A stretch of DNA of 64,000 nt from Mycolicibacterium fortuitum subsp. fortuitum (GCF_022179545.1 NZ_AP025518.1:3782001-3846000); one strand, 5' to 3'; shown: positions 20,535 to 33,935, numbered from the stretch's first letter. The notes: generated by a model from the letters alone, not told the origin. A program made the numbers and translations.

Positions 20535-21671
20535 TCAGTAACGACGGATGTTGTAGATCGGCGCGTTGTTGACCGGGGCGACCCGAACCGGGGTGCCGTA
20601 GGTCGACGCGTGCACCATCATTCCGTCACCGATGTAGATGCCGACGTGGGAAGCATCCGGGTAGTAGGTGACCACGTCGCCGGGCTGCATCGAATCAGCC
20701 GAGACCGGCTGACCGCCGCGGGCCATGGCCTGGCTGGAGTGCGGCAGCGAGATCCCGGCGTGCTGGAACGCCCACATCACCAGACCAGAGCAGTCGAAGG
20801 AGCTCGGGCCGGCCGCGCCCCACGAGTACGGCGAGCCGATGCGGCTCAGCGCGGCCTGGATGACAGTGCCGGAATGGCCGCTGCCGTCGCCGGGCACCGC
20901 ACCCTCGGGCGGAGCCACATCGCCGGGCGGAATCCCGTTCGGCGGGTCGGCCAACACGGCGGGATCCTGCGCCGGCGGCAACGCCTCGGGGGCGGGCACC
21001 GGCGGGGTCGGCGGCAGGGCGTTCATCGCTTCCCGCTGGGCCGGGGTCAGCGCCTGGTACTGCGACTTGACGATCGCGATCTGCACCTGCAGCTGACTTT
21101 GCTTGGATTGCAGGTCGGCGCGCACTGCGGCGGCCTGCTCGGCGGCGGTCTTGGCGTCGGCAGCCGATTTGGCCGACTCCTGCTCGGCCCGTACGGCCTT
21201 CTCGCCCGCCGAGCGGAAGTTCTTCATCTGTGCCGACATCTCGGTCGCCATCACCCGTTGCACGGCGAGCTGCTCGATCAGCTGCTGCGGTGAGCTGGCA
21301 GTCAGGATGGCGTCCACACCGGAGGTGCGACCGCCCATGTACTGGGCCGCAGCTACTTTGTTGACCGAGGTCTGAAAGGTAGCCAGCTGCGATTTGACCT
21401 CATCGACCGTCGCGACGTCCTCGGCGTGCTTGCGCTCGGCAGACTCTTGTGCGGCAACCTTGTTGTTCAGATCGAGCTGCGCCGAGTGCATGGCCTCGGT
21501 GGTCTGCTCCGCCTGCCGCGACAACTCGTTGAGCTTTGCCATCGCATCGTCGGCGGGATCAGCCTGCGAACTCGCGGCCATGAGCCCGGATATCAAGGTT
21601 AAGCTCGCTATTGCACCTGCAATGGGTCGCTTGATACGACTTGTGGGCCGGTGCGCGCGCTCGTGCCTCAA
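20535..21671 (-). CDS. ripC: Secreted NlpC/P60 peptidoglycan endopeptidase RipC
   Basis: Exported peptidoglycan hydrolase (378 aa). It has a basic N-terminus and a signal peptide ending about residue 37 (LISGLMAASSQA). Residues 40-200 are a long coiled coil rich in Ala, Gln and Lys, as in FtsX-activated RipC/PcsB proteins. A Pro-rich linker follows. The NlpC/P60 domain (about 265-378) has the catalytic Cys in SSFDCSGLVMW and His in DASHVGIYIGDG. The start is TTG with GAGGAC 7 nt upstream; no better codon exists. A recognisable promoter lies about 60 bp upstream. It matches Rv2190c. Confidence 0.93.
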   Translation of the reverse strand: MRHERAHRPTSRIKRPIAGAIASLTLISGLMAASSQADPADDAMAKLNELSRQAEQTTEAMHSAQLDLNNKVAAQESAERKHAEDVATVDEVKSQLATFQTSVNKVAAAQYMGGRTSGVDAILTASSPQQLIEQLAVQRVMATEMSAQMKNFRSAGEKAVRAEQESAKSAADAKTAAEQAAAVRADLQSKQSQLQVQIAIVKSQYQALTPAQREAMNALPPTPPVPAPEALPPAQDPAVLADPPNGIPPGDVAPPEGAVPGDGSGHSGTVIQAALSRIGSPYSWGAAGPSSFDCSGLVMWAFQHAGISLPHSSQAMARGGQPVSADSMQPGDVVTYYPDASHVGIYIGDGMMVHASTYGTPVRVAPVNNAPIYNIRRY

Positions 21672-21730
21672 GTTTTCGTCCTCACAACTGGCGATGGCGA
21701 GCCGCCTCGAACTGCTCTTAGGTCTCAGAT

Positions 21731-21760
21731 AGGTTACGAAACGGCATCGGGCTTGTCCAA
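21731..21760 (-). promoter_or_regulatory. Putative ripC promoter
   Basis: On the minus strand TTGGAC (21760-21755), an 18-nt spacer and TAACCT (21736-21731) form a sigma70-type promoter. Transcription would begin near 21725, giving a leader of about 50 nt with GAGGAC before the TTG start. Confidence 0.5.
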
Positions 21761-21823
21761 CAGAAGCTGCAAATTTAACAGCCCATCCTGGATATTTTCC
21801 TGTGCACGAAGCGATGCGTGTCG

Positions 21824-22090
21824 TCAGGCGACCCCGGATCTGCCGCTCCGGTGAATCGGTACGAGTCGCAGCCGCGGCGCAAGACCCACGTCAGCGAGCA
21901 CTTCCAGCGCCTGACGCTCGTCGTCCAGCAAAGTTTCGGGCACCCCGAGCAACACACTGACGACGCAGTCCTGGCAGCCGGGACCGCGCACCGCGCAATC
22001 GTCGCAGTCGATGGTCACGCTGCCGGTGGCGGGCTCGTGGGGGTAGGGCTCGTCGGCGTAGAACCAGTCGTCCTGGCGCACTCCGCTCAT
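21824..22090 (-). CDS. Small Cys-rich mycobacterial protein of unknown function
   Basis: Protein of 88 aa beginning MSGVRQDDWFYADEPYPHEP. Its centre is TIDCDDCAVRGPGCQDCVVS, a CX2CX6CX2C arrangement of four cysteines that looks like a zinc or Fe-S knuckle. The hydrophobic, acidic C-terminal half (SVLLGVPETLLDDERQALEVLADVGLAPRLRLV) looks helical. GAGGAC lies about 9 nt before the ATG. It is a separate unit between ripC and the exonuclease gene. I do not recognise a characterised homologue. Confidence 0.75.
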   Translation of the reverse strand: MSGVRQDDWFYADEPYPHEPATGSVTIDCDDCAVRGPGCQDCVVSVLLGVPETLLDDERQALEVLADVGLAPRLRLVPIHRSGRSGVA

Positions 22091-22219
22091 CGTTGACCGT
22101 CCTCTCGATCGGTGTTGGCCGCACGCTATCGGGACGGACCGACAAGTAGCGACGCGCCGATGCGGGGCGACACGCCCACAGCCGGCCTGAGCTTGCCGAT
22201 GCTTGTCGGGGGCAGTGCC

Positions 22220-22225
22220 TACCGT
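22220..22225 (+). promoter_or_regulatory. Leaderless -10 box of the exonuclease/GIY-YIG gene
   Basis: TACCGT is followed by 7 nt and ATG 22233, with no Shine-Dalgarno sequence. This favours ATG 22233 over the in-frame TTG 22203. Confidence 0.5.
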
Positions 22226-22232
22226 CATCGCC

Positions 22233-24113
22233 ATGGGCCAGCGCAACATCGCCGATGCCGAGCAGCTGACCTTCGGCTTCGGCGGGCCCGACGGCGCCAT
22301 GGACGCCGTTTCGCTGGCCGAGACCACCTTCGTGGTGGTTGATCTGGAGACCACCGGCGGCCGGGCCACGGCGAAGTCCCCCGGCGACGGCTACGACGCC
22401 ATCACAGAGATCGGCGCGGTCAAGATTCGCGGCGGTGAGGTTCTCGGCGAGCTGGCCACCCTCGTCGATCCGGGCCGTTCCATCCCACCGCAGATCGTCG
22501 AGCTGACCGGGATCACCACGGCGATGGTGCGCGACGCACCGCGTATCGAATCGGTGCTTCCGGCGTTCCTGGAGTTCTGCCGCGGCGCGGTGCTGGTGGC
22601 GCACAACGCCGGGTTCGACATCGGGTTCCTGCGCGCGGCCGCGCAACGGGCCGGACTCGGCTGGCCGCGGCCACCGGTGCTGTGCACGGTGAAACTCGCC
22701 CGCCGGGTCCTCACCCGGGACGAGGCGCCCAGCGTCAAACTCTCCGCGCTGGCCCGGCTTTTCGGTGCGTCCACGACCCCGACCCACCGCGCGCTCGATG
22801 ACGCTCGCGCCACCGTCGACGTCCTGCACGGCCTGATCGAACGGGTCGGCAACCAGGGCATCCACACCTTCGCCGACCTGAAGAACTATCTGCCCGACGT
22901 CACGCCTGCCCAGCGGCGCAACCGCTCACTGGCCGACCGGCTGCCCAACCGTCCTGGCGTCTACCTGTTCCGGGGACCTTCTGACGAGGTGCTCTACGTC
23001 GGCACCGCGGTCGATCTGCGGCGGCGGGTCCGGCAGTACTTCACCGGGGCCGACCCGCGGGCCCGGATGAAGGAGATGGCCTCACTGGCGCAGGCCGTCG
23101 ACCATGTCGAGTGCGCCCACGAACTGGAGGCCGGTGTCCGCGAGCTCCGGTTGCTCGCCGCCCACGCGCCGCCGTACAACCGCCGCTCCAAGTACCCCCA
23201 GCGGTGGTGGTGGGTGGCGCTGACCGACGAGGCCTTCCCAAGGTGGTCCGTCGTGCGAAATCCCGGAAGCCGCACCGCATTCGGCCCGTTCTCGGCCCGG
23301 TCCGACGCTGTCCAGTCGGCCGCGCTGCTGGCCCGGTTCACCGGAATACGCACCTGCACGGCCCGCTTCGGCGCGAGCGGCACTCACCGCTGCCCCGAGG
23401 TCGAACTCTCCCCGTGCCCGGCCACGCAGGACATCGACGCCGCGCGCTATGCAACCGCAGTGCAAGGCGCCACGGAGCTGATCGACGGCGCCGACCACAG
23501 CGCGCTGGCGGCATCCCTGGCCCATATCGGCGAGGTGGCGGCAGCCCGGCGGTACGAGACCGCCGCCCGGCTGCGCGATCACGCCACCGTGGCCATCGAT
23601 GCGCTGTGGCGCGGGCAGCGGTTGCGCGCCCTGGCCGATCTCCCTGAACTGGTAGCCGCGCGCAGCGACGGCAACGGCGGGTGGCACTTCGCGGTGATCC
23701 GTCACGGCCAGCTGGCCGGGGCCGGCACCGCCGCCCGCGGGGTGCCGCCGATGCCCGTGGTCGATGCGATCTGCGCGTCGGCGCAGGTGATCCTGCCCAC
23801 GCCAACACCTTTGGGTGGTGCGCTGGTGGAGGAGACCGCGCTCATCGCCCGCTGGCTGGCCACACCCGGGGTTCGCATCGTGCGTGCCGACACCGGCTAT
23901 GCGACACCGATCGGGGCGGCGGGACGCTACGCCGAATGGGCGGCCACCGCCCGCTCGGCCAGGCTGGCCGCGGCCCAGCAGCAGAATTCAGAACTGCAGG
24001 CTGAACCGCACCCAACGCGCGAGCAGTTGTTCGGCCGCCCCCGAGTCGATCGCCTCGACGGCCCGCGCCAGACCGGCCTCCCACGCCGGCACCCACTTGG
24101 CGTCGCTGGCTAG
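22233..24113 (+). CDS. DEDD 3'-5' exonuclease fused to a UvrC-type GIY-YIG domain (Rv2191-like)
   Basis: Two-domain DNA-processing protein, 626 aa. Residues about 20-195 are an epsilon-type DEDDh exonuclease: VVDLETTG (first D and E), [13 protein letters not shown] (second D) and [15 protein letters not shown] (His and last D). Residues about 225-310 are a UvrC-like GIY-YIG nuclease ([34 protein letters not shown]). The C-terminal part resembles the middle of UvrC but lacks the full HhH region. This is probably a repair nuclease separate from classical UvrC. Its last 126 bases run antisense through the end of trpD. Confidence 0.9.
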   Translation: MGQRNIADAEQLTFGFGGPDGAMDAVSLAETTFVVVDLETTGGRATAKSPGDGYDAITEIGAVKIRGGEVLGELATLVDPGRSIPPQIVELTGITTAMVRDAPRIESVLPAFLEFCRGAVLVAHNAGFDIGFLRAAAQRAGLGWPRPPVLCTVKLARRVLTRDEAPSVKLSALARLFGASTTPTHRALDDARATVDVLHGLIERVGNQGIHTFADLKNYLPDVTPAQRRNRSLADRLPNRPGVYLFRGPSDEVLYVGTAVDLRRRVRQYFTGADPRARMKEMASLAQAVDHVECAHELEAGVRELRLLAAHAPPYNRRSKYPQRWWWVALTDEAFPRWSVVRNPGSRTAFGPFSARSDAVQSAALLARFTGIRTCTARFGASGTHRCPEVELSPCPATQDIDAARYATAVQGATELIDGADHSALAASLAHIGEVAAARRYETAARLRDHATVAIDALWRGQRLRALADLPELVAARSDGNGGWHFAVIRHGQLAGAGTAARGVPPMPVVDAICASAQVILPTPTPLGGALVEETALIARWLATPGVRIVRADTGYATPIGAAGRYAEWAATARSARLAAAQQQNSELQAEPHPTREQLFGRPRVDRLDGPRQTGLPRRHPLGVAG

Positions 24114-25094
24114 CCCCGCGTGGGCCACCATCGCACCCGCGGCATTGAGCACCACCGCGTCGCGCACCGGCCCCTTGGCCCCGGCCAGTACGGCCCGCGC
24201 CGACGCGGCGTTGGCGGTGGCGTCGCCACCGATCAGCTCACTGATGTCGGCGCGTTTGAACCCGAAGGCCGCGGGGTCGAACTTGAGCCGGTCCACGGTG
24301 CCGGCCTGCACCCGCCAGATGGTGCTCGTGGTCGTGGTGGTCAGCTCGTCGAGTCCGTCGTCGCCGTGCACCACGAGCACGCTGGAACCGCGGGCGGCAT
24401 ACACGCCGGCCATCACCTCGGCCAGATCGTCGAATGCGCAGCCGATCAGGCCGGCCCGCGGCATCGCCGGGTTGGTGAGCGGCCCGAGCAGATTGAAGAC
24501 CGTGGGCACGCCGATCTCCCGGCGGACCACGGAGGCGTGCCGGTACGACGGATGGAACTGCGGCGCGAAGGCGAAGCCGATGCCCACCTCGGTGACGCTG
24601 CGGGCCACCTCCTCGGGTCCCAGATCGATCCGCACCCCGAGCGCCTCGAGGGTGTCGGCTCCACCCGACAGCGAGGACGCCGCCCGGTTCCCGTGCTTGA
24701 TCACCGGAACCCCGCACGCCGCCACCACGATGGCCGCCATGGTCGACAGGTTCACCGTGTTGGCCCCGTCGCCGCCGGTACCGACGATGTCGACGGTCTC
24801 GTGGCCGATCTGATCCGTCGGCATCCGGCGCGCGTGCGACAGCATGATGTCGGCCAGCTCCCCCACCTCAGCCGAGGTCGGTCGCTTCATCTTCATCGCC
24901 ACCGCGAACCCGGCGATCTGAGCCGGGGTGGCCGCCCCGGTCATGATCTGGTCCATGGCCCATCCGGCATACCCGTTGGGCAGGCTCTGCTCGGTGGTCA
25001 GGCGCCCGAGAATGAGTGGCCACGACGGCGCCGGCACAGCGCGTGGAGAGGACGGGTCCGCCGGCGGAAACTGAGAAGAAGATGCAGGAGCCAC
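23988..25094 (-). CDS. trpD: Anthranilate phosphoribosyltransferase
   Basis: Transfers phosphoribose from PRPP to anthranilate in tryptophan synthesis. The 368-aa enzyme has the PRPP/anthranilate motifs [18 protein letters not shown] (GTGGD), [43 protein letters not shown] (a P-x-x-R-x-A-x-x-x-R-x-x-x-G-x-x-T-x-F-N motif) and the acidic pair in [10 protein letters not shown]. It has a mycobacterial N-terminal extension of about 25 residues rich in Ser and Pro. GTG 25094 follows TAGCAT by 6 nt, indicating a leaderless transcript. It stands alone, away from the other trp genes. Confidence 0.95.
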   Translation of the reverse strand: MAPASSSQFPPADPSSPRAVPAPSWPLILGRLTTEQSLPNGYAGWAMDQIMTGAATPAQIAGFAVAMKMKRPTSAEVGELADIMLSHARRMPTDQIGHETVDIVGTGGDGANTVNLSTMAAIVVAACGVPVIKHGNRAASSLSGGADTLEALGVRIDLGPEEVARSVTEVGIGFAFAPQFHPSYRHASVVRREIGVPTVFNLLGPLTNPAMPRAGLIGCAFDDLAEVMAGVYAARGSSVLVVHGDDGLDELTTTTTSTIWRVQAGTVDRLKFDPAAFGFKRADISELIGGDATANAASARAVLAGAKGPVRDAVVLNAAGAMVAHAGLASDAKWVPAWEAGLARAVEAIDSGAAEQLLARWVRFSLQF

Positions 25095-25100
25095 GGCCGA

Positions 25101-25106
25101 ATGCTA
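25101..25106 (-). promoter_or_regulatory. Leaderless -10 box of trpD
   Basis: TAGCAT on the minus strand, 6 nt, then GTG 25094. There is no ribosome binding site. The box lies in the 134-bp divergent gap shared with ctaE. Confidence 0.55.
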
Positions 25107-25123
25107 TCGCTGTGCGCGCATGA

Positions 25124-29506
<4,383 letters not shown>

Positions 29507-29521
29507 CCACTCCCCTACCCC

Positions 29522-29563
29522 AAACAATCGCCGCAGCCTCGAAAGAGGTTGCGGCGATTGTTT
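29522..29563. terminator. Strong terminator after qcrB, possibly bidirectional
   Basis: A 19-bp stem (29522-29540 with 29545-29563) closes on a GAAA tetraloop, with one G-U pair and no mismatch. Reading plus, the right arm ends in TTTT. It lies 15 nt after the qcrB stop and 22 nt after the end of the convergent small secreted protein gene, so it can serve both sides. Confidence 0.85.
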
Positions 29564-29585
29564 TATGCGAAGGTTGCGGCGCGGG

Positions 29586-29915
29586 CTACGGCCAAGTGCC
29601 CTTGGGTCCCGATCGCGGCGCCGGACCGGCCGGTGGATAGGTCGTCTGCAACGCCGATCCGGGCACCGGGGTGTTCTGCAGCGCGCCGAGGCACAGGCCC
29701 AGGCGCCCAGGCAGGCACGGGATGTTGCCCGAGCCTCCCAGACTGTTGCTGGGACTGTTCTCCGACCAGCAGATACCGGTGGTCGGGTCCAAAGTGCTTC
29801 CGCCCGGACACGGCGCCGATGTCGCCGCCGGTGCGGAGGCCAGGACCGCAGCCGCCAGCATGGTGCTGCACAGTGTCGCCAACAGGAGCTCGGACGCCCT
29901 GGTTCGGATCAACAT
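29586..29915 (-). CDS. Small secreted mycobacterial protein of unknown function
   Basis: Protein of 109 aa with a classical signal peptide (LIRTRASELLLATLCSTMLAA... cleaved after about AASAPA-type residues near 30). The mature part has CPGGSTLDPTTGICWSEN, a cysteine-bearing motif I recall from other small exported mycobacterial proteins. A Pro/Gly-rich C-terminus follows. Two further cysteines (IPCLPGRLGLCLG) could pair in the oxidising envelope. CGGAGA precedes the ATG. It lies 13 nt after the LpqN-like lipoprotein gene and probably shares its transcript. The function is unknown. Confidence 0.72.
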   Translation of the reverse strand: MLIRTRASELLLATLCSTMLAAAVLASAPAATSAPCPGGSTLDPTTGICWSENSPSNSLGGSGNIPCLPGRLGLCLGALQNTPVPGSALQTTYPPAGPAPRSGPKGTWP

Positions 29916-29928
29916 GTCATGGTCTCCG

Positions 29929-30606
29929 CTACGGGGTGATCTTTGTCTGCTCGTCGATGATCGCTGCCGCGTCGACCACCACGTCCTTCTCCCCTTCTGG
30001 GGCGTCGGCGTTGAGCTGCAGCACGAACAATGCGTCGTTGCCGGGGATCACCACGGTCTTCTGGGCGATCACTCGTGCTTCACCGTTGTGGGTGTAGGTT
30101 CCGGCCGACCGCACCGCATCGAAGCCCCCGAGGGTGGACTTCTCGGGGTCCATGACCGACCGGTAGTCCGGCAGGTTCTTCAACATCCCGGGGGCGTACT
30201 CCAGGATCTTGCCCGCTTCCACGTTGCCGGCCAGCTTCGATGCGATCGCGATGATGGCCGGCGGATCGGCGGGGTCGGCCGGCTGGTCGTAGACGATGGC
30301 GCCGTAGGCCCAGGCCGGTGTCTTATCACCCGCGCTACTCCAGCCGGGCGGGAAGGGGAAGTCGAAATCCGGTGTGCCGGGCTCGTTCGGCTTGAACGGC
30401 GTCTCGGCGATCTTGTTCTCGGTGATGTAGTCGTTGATCGTCTTGTTCGGGCCGGAGATGTTGGGCCGCTCGGTCCCGGCACTCGTGGTCGTCGCGGCCG
30501 AGGTGGCGCCGGCGGAGGTTGTGGGCTCGGTCCCCGTGTCGGTTCCACAACCGCTGAGCGAAACGCTCACACCGACCGCCACCAAGCCCGCCAAGAGCTT
30601 TCTCAT
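29929..30606 (-). CDS. LpqN/LpqT-family lipoprotein
   Basis: Exported lipoprotein of 225 aa. The signal peptide MRKLLAGLVAVGVSVSLSGC ends in a perfect lipobox (LSGC, Cys20). A Thr/Ser/Ala-rich linker follows. The folded part opens with ISGPNKTINDYITEN and FPFPPGW, which mark the LpqN/LpqT family of mycobacterial envelope lipoproteins. LpqN itself binds MmpL-associated partners; whether that applies here is unknown. The start has GAGG at 6 nt. The gene is not in the corresponding place in M. tuberculosis. A perfect 15-bp palindrome lies 72 bp upstream. Confidence 0.85.
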   Translation of the reverse strand: MRKLLAGLVAVGVSVSLSGCGTDTGTEPTTSAGATSAATTTSAGTERPNISGPNKTINDYITENKIAETPFKPNEPGTPDFDFPFPPGWSSAGDKTPAWAYGAIVYDQPADPADPPAIIAIASKLAGNVEAGKILEYAPGMLKNLPDYRSVMDPEKSTLGGFDAVRSAGTYTHNGEARVIAQKTVVIPGNDALFVLQLNADAPEGEKDVVVDAAAIIDEQTKITP

Positions 30607-30677
30607 GCGCGGCCTCGCCTTCCCTGTCGTTGGCCTCTGTCCGCACCTGGAGACCGAGACTACGCAGCGGCCAGCAC

Positions 30678-30692
30678 GTTTCGCAGCGAAAC
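30678..30692. repeat. Perfect 15-bp palindrome upstream of the LpqN-like gene
   Basis: GTTTCGC-A-GCGAAAC (30678-30692) is a perfect 7-1-7 palindrome between the Rv2197c-like gene and the lipoprotein start. A possible -10 (TAGTCT on the minus strand) lies about 20 bp downstream in the direction of the lipoprotein. Size and symmetry suit a dimeric repressor. Confidence 0.45.
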
Positions 30693-30740
30693 CCGAGAGG
30701 CGCTACGGCCACGTACGGGTCGGGTGTTATCAGGAAGGCT

Positions 30741-31337
30741 TCAGGACGGCAGCGCCTCGAGCTGCCGCAGCGCCACGACGGGCAGCGCGATGATGCCCGC
30801 GGTGACCAGACCGGCCAGCCCGTAGAGACACCAGGCCGCCACGTCGCTGTCAGTCGCCATCAAGTAGGTGGCCAGGCCGATGGCTGCAGTCCCCACACCG
30901 ATGGCGCAGCCGACCGCCAGGATGAAGCGCAGCCACACCGCCTCGGCCGCGGCGGTGGCGGCGCCGTTGCCTGCGGTGTAGCGGCTCATCGCCACGGGTG
31001 CCGCCCGGTAGCTGCCCCCGATGGGTCGTGGGGAGCGGGCCGGAGGTTGTGGCCGTCGTCCGGTTTGACGGTTGCCGGGCTGGCGGTTGTCGGCTTGGGC
31101 ACGGGCCCGCAGGAGTAGCGGCACCGCACCGGCGATCACCACCACCGACAGACCGATGACGGTGTAGAGCACCCACGGCGTGTCGGCGCTCTCCGAGCCT
31201 TGTGGATGGCTGCGACCGAGATCTACCAGGGCCACGACGGCGGCCACCCCGGCGCCCAGCGCGGCGAGCCATACCGCCGCGCAGGCGCCCAGCAAAACCC
31301 GGTCAGTGTTGTCGAGTTCGCTGATCGGCCCGAACAT
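30741..31337 (-). CDS. Conserved mycobacterial membrane protein (Rv2197c-like)
   Basis: Membrane protein of 198 aa with four predicted helices in two pairs. The first pair is at about residues 17-40 and 58-78. A basic, Gln/Arg/Pro-rich cytoplasmic loop (residues 80-105) follows. The second pair is near residues 135-160 and 168-190. No domain of known function is visible. The ATG shares one base with the mmpS3 stop (TGATG), so translation is coupled to mmpS3. Its role is probably linked to MmpS3 or the adjacent respiratory genes, by position only. Confidence 0.85.
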   Translation of the reverse strand: MFGPISELDNTDRVLLGACAAVWLAALGAGVAAVVALVDLGRSHPQGSESADTPWVLYTVIGLSVVVIAGAVPLLLRARAQADNRQPGNRQTGRRPQPPARSPRPIGGSYRAAPVAMSRYTAGNGAATAAAEAVWLRFILAVGCAIGVGTAAIGLATYLMATDSDVAAWCLYGLAGLVTAGIIALPVVALRQLEALPS

Positions 31338-32212
31338 CAGCAAGCAGTCTGTGCGGAGTTGTTGGCGTTGGACGAGAGCACGGTCCCGTCACTGGCCGTG
31401 ATCGAGCAGTTCAGTCGGCTGACCAGGAACAGGCTGGACGCCTCGACCGAGCCGACATCCGAGTTGGAGATCGGGGTCATCGTGAAGGTCCACGGGATGT
31501 AGACGTTGCGTAGGGTGCGCCGGTTTCCGTTCCCGTCGACGTAGGTGATGGTGATGATGTCACCCGGCGCCTTCGTGCCGGTCACCGAGTAGGTGACCTG
31601 ACGCGGCCCGGCATGCGTCGTCGTGGTGGTCGGAGGCGCGCTCGTGGTGCTCGGGGCCGGCGGGGGCGCCTCGCTGGTGGGCGCCGGTGCCGGTGGCGGC
31701 GGCTCGGTGACCGTGACGGTCTCCGGAGGCGGCGGAGGCGGCAGCTCCTCCGATGTCGGAGGGGGCGGCGGCGGTGGCGGCGGAGTCGTCGTGGTGATCT
31801 CGTCCTGCACCGGCGGCAGCGACGTCGTGGTGCTCGGATGTGGGGTGGCCAGGTTGGTGGTGTCCTCGTCACGGGTCACCAGGACGGCCACCGAGGCCAC
31901 CAGGGCCACTGCGGCGATGATGGCGGTGATACCGACCACCCATGGCCAGCGCGGCGGCGGAGCGGTGTCGACGAGTTCGGTCGCCGGGTCGTAGTCGTCG
32001 TAGTCGTAGAGCGCCACGTCGGCGGGCACGTACGGACCGCTGGTGAACTGCTCGGACTCAGGCGCCGAATACGCCTGCGAGTAGAACTCCGTCTCGCCGT
32101 CGGCATCGGTACCGGACACCTGGGTCGGTTCCTCAGGTGCGGAGTGTTTTCCGGGTTGATCCGGCAAATCAGAACCGGAAGCGCCCGGCTCCGGGGGATT
32201 CGGCCCGCTCAT
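31337..32212 (-). CDS. mmpS3: MmpS family membrane protein MmpS3
   Basis: Single-pass membrane protein of 291 aa. An acidic N-terminal cytoplasmic part of about 90 residues ([14 protein letters not shown]) precedes one transmembrane helix ([24 protein letters not shown]). A long periplasmic linker made of Thr and Pro runs follows (runs of eight to nine prolines). The C-terminal MmpS beta-domain (about 205-291) has [21 protein letters not shown] and two cysteines. MmpS proteins usually work with MmpL transporters, but no mmpL is adjacent, as for Rv2198c. GAAGGA precedes the ATG. Confidence 0.92.
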   Translation of the reverse strand: MSGPNPPEPGASGSDLPDQPGKHSAPEEPTQVSGTDADGETEFYSQAYSAPESEQFTSGPYVPADVALYDYDDYDPATELVDTAPPPRWPWVVGITAIIAAVALVASVAVLVTRDEDTTNLATPHPSTTTSLPPVQDEITTTTPPPPPPPPPTSEELPPPPPPETVTVTEPPPPAPAPTSEAPPPAPSTTSAPPTTTTTHAGPRQVTYSVTGTKAPGDIITITYVDGNGNRRTLRNVYIPWTFTMTPISNSDVGSVEASSLFLVSRLNCSITASDGTVLSSNANNSAQTAC

Positions 32213-32354
32213 CTACGCCTATCCTTCTCGACAACTTCACTGCCACCCGGATCGACCGAAACCGTTCGCAAGTGACAGTGCCCCGGCAACATTACCGAAC
32301 GTGGAGATGGCGGCGAGTCCGGCGCTGCCGGTGGCGGATGAAGTGACGGCCCGA

Positions 32355-32377
32355 TTGTGACCTGGATCAGGCCACAA
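32355..32377. repeat. 23-bp imperfect palindrome between ctaF and mmpS3
   Basis: TTGTG-A-CCTG-GAT-CAGG-C-CACAA: nine of ten arm positions pair. It lies 21 nt past the ctaF stop and about 140 bp before the mmpS3 start. It may be a hairpin terminating ctaCF transcripts, though no T-run follows, or an operator for mmpS3. Confidence 0.35.
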
Positions 32378-32395
32378 CCGGTACGTCCGAACGGG

Positions 32396-32815
32396 TCAGT
32401 GCTTCTCAGGACCCCAGTAGTACTCGAACACCAGGCCACCGACCGCCATCAGTACGAAGCAGATGCCGGCGACCATCAGCCAGGGCAGCCACAGGGCGGT
32501 ACCGACGGCAGCGACCGAGAACGACAGCGCGATCAGGATCGGCCACCAGCTGTGCGGCGAGTAGAAGCCCAGTTCCCCTGCGCCGTCGCTGATCTCGGCA
32601 TCCTCGTAGTCCTCGGGGCGGGTGTCGAGACGCCGCGCCACGAAGCGGAAGAACGTGCCGGTGATCAGGGTCAAGCCGGTGGTGAGCGCGAGCGCGGTGG
32701 TACCGGCCCACTCCACGCCACCGGTGGCGAACATCGCCGTCAACACGCCGTACACCACCGCCGACAAGGCGAAGAACGCCGTGAGGATCTCGAACAGTCG
32801 AGCTTCAATATGCAT
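32396..32815 (-). CDS. ctaF: Cytochrome c oxidase subunit IV, actinobacterial type
   Basis: Small accessory subunit of the aa3 oxidase in the supercomplex, 139 aa with four transmembrane helices and short loops. [27 protein letters not shown] is the first helix, and the protein ends [13 protein letters not shown], the actinobacterial CtaF signature. It follows ctaC by 12 nt, and the ctaC stop region doubles as its leader. It corresponds to Rv2199c. Confidence 0.93.
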   Translation of the reverse strand: MHIEARLFEILTAFFALSAVVYGVLTAMFATGGVEWAGTTALALTTGLTLITGTFFRFVARRLDTRPEDYEDAEISDGAGELGFYSPHSWWPILIALSFSVAAVGTALWLPWLMVAGICFVLMAVGGLVFEYYWGPEKH

Positions 32816-32827
32816 TGCGTGTAGCCC

Positions 32828-33865
32828 CTACTTGCTCGCCTGCGGTGCCTGCTCACCGCGTCGGGTGTCGAACGGGTGCGTGGTGATGGCCAGCGGCTCC
32901 TGGTTGATGGCCGCCAACGCCTCGGCATTGGTCTTGCCGGCGTTGCGCTGGTCGATGTAGGCCTTGAAGTCATTGGGTTCGACGACCCGGACCTCGAAGT
33001 TCATCATCGAGTGGTAGGTACCGCACATCTCCGTGCAGCGGCCCACGAACGCACCGGTCTGCTCGATCTTGCTGACCTGGAAGATGTGATCCGAGTGGTT
33101 GGCCACCGGGTCGGGCATCACGTCGCGCTTGAACAGGAACTCCGGCACCCAGAATCCGTGGATCACGTCCGCCGAGTTGAGCTGGAACTCGATGCGCTTG
33201 CCGACCGGGAGCACCAGCACCGGGATCTCGGTGGAGCTGCCCAGCGTCTCGATCTTGTCGAAGTTCAGGTAGGTGCGGTCCTCGGGGTTGAGGCCGTGCA
33301 CAGCGCCGACGCGCTCCTGACCGTGCGCGTCCTTGCCCTCCGGCTTGGACGTCATGGCGGCCTTGCGCTCGTCGTCGGCACCGTCGTACTTGAACGTGCC
33401 GTCGGCGTAGTTGATCTTCTGGTAGCCGAACTTCCAGTTCCACTGGAAGGCGGTCACGTCGATGACGACCTCAGGGTTGGGATCCTTGTGCAGCATCCGC
33501 TCCTGGACCACCACGGTGAAGTAGAACAGCACCGAGATGATGAGGAACGGGATGACCGTCAGCACCAGCTCCAGCGGCATGTTGTAGCCGAACTGGCGCG
33601 GAAGCTCGGTGTCGCCCTTCTTCTTCCGGTGGAAAGCGCTCGACCAGAAGATCAGAGCCCACACGATCGCGCCCACGACGAAGGACGCAATCACGGAGCC
33701 GATCCACAGCTCCCGGTTGAGTTTGCCCTCCGGGGTGATCCCGGTCGGCCAGCCGAGCGCGAGTGCGTCCTGCCAGCTGCAGCCGCTCAGCAGAAGTGCT
33801 GAGCCGCCGAGGACAATGGTCAACAACGCCGCTCGGGCCACCGCCTTAAGCCCGCGAGGTGTCAC
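32828..33865 (-). CDS. ctaC: Cytochrome c oxidase (aa3) subunit II
   Basis: CuA-bearing subunit II (345 aa), which accepts electrons from QcrC. The N-terminal signal ends LLLSGC, a lipobox, so the subunit is lipid-anchored. Two transmembrane helices follow (about residues 55-75 and 95-115). The cupredoxin domain carries [12 protein letters not shown] and the CuA motif [14 protein letters not shown] (two Cys, His, Met). A mycobacterial insertion with many charged residues lies between strands (about 165-200). GTG 33865 has AGGAGG 7 nt upstream. It forms an operon with ctaF. Confidence 0.95.
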   Translation of the reverse strand: MTPRGLKAVARAALLTIVLGGSALLLSGCSWQDALALGWPTGITPEGKLNRELWIGSVIASFVVGAIVWALIFWSSAFHRKKKGDTELPRQFGYNMPLELVLTVIPFLIISVLFYFTVVVQERMLHKDPNPEVVIDVTAFQWNWKFGYQKINYADGTFKYDGADDERKAAMTSKPEGKDAHGQERVGAVHGLNPEDRTYLNFDKIETLGSSTEIPVLVLPVGKRIEFQLNSADVIHGFWVPEFLFKRDVMPDPVANHSDHIFQVSKIEQTGAFVGRCTEMCGTYHSMMNFEVRVVEPNDFKAYIDQRNAGKTNAEALAAINQEPLAITTHPFDTRRGEQAPQASK

Positions 33866-33919
33866 GTTGGCGCCTCCTAGATCGGTATTTCGCGACCGCG
33901 ACCGGTCGTTGTTTTGCGA

Positions 33920-33935
33920 ATACTACGCAGCGTAG
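33920..33935 (-). promoter_or_regulatory. ctaC -10 box overlapping a 13-bp palindrome
   Basis: On the minus strand TAGTAT (33925-33920) is a good -10, placing the transcript start about 48 nt before GTG 33865. It overlaps CTACGC-A-GCGTAG (33923-33935), a perfect 6-1-6 palindrome, so a bound regulator would block the promoter. The -35 (about TGGACC) is weak. Confidence 0.45.

Noticed and set aside
21672..21823. Possible riboswitch (ydaO type) ahead of the NlpC/P60 gene
   Set aside because: The leader from the predicted promoter is only about 50 nt, too short for that riboswitch, and the conserved motifs are not visible.
31623..31994. Plus-strand frame of Gly/Val-rich protein opposite mmpS3
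   Set aside because: It is the complement of the Pro/Thr-repeat linker of MmpS3; the repeat creates open frames on both strands.
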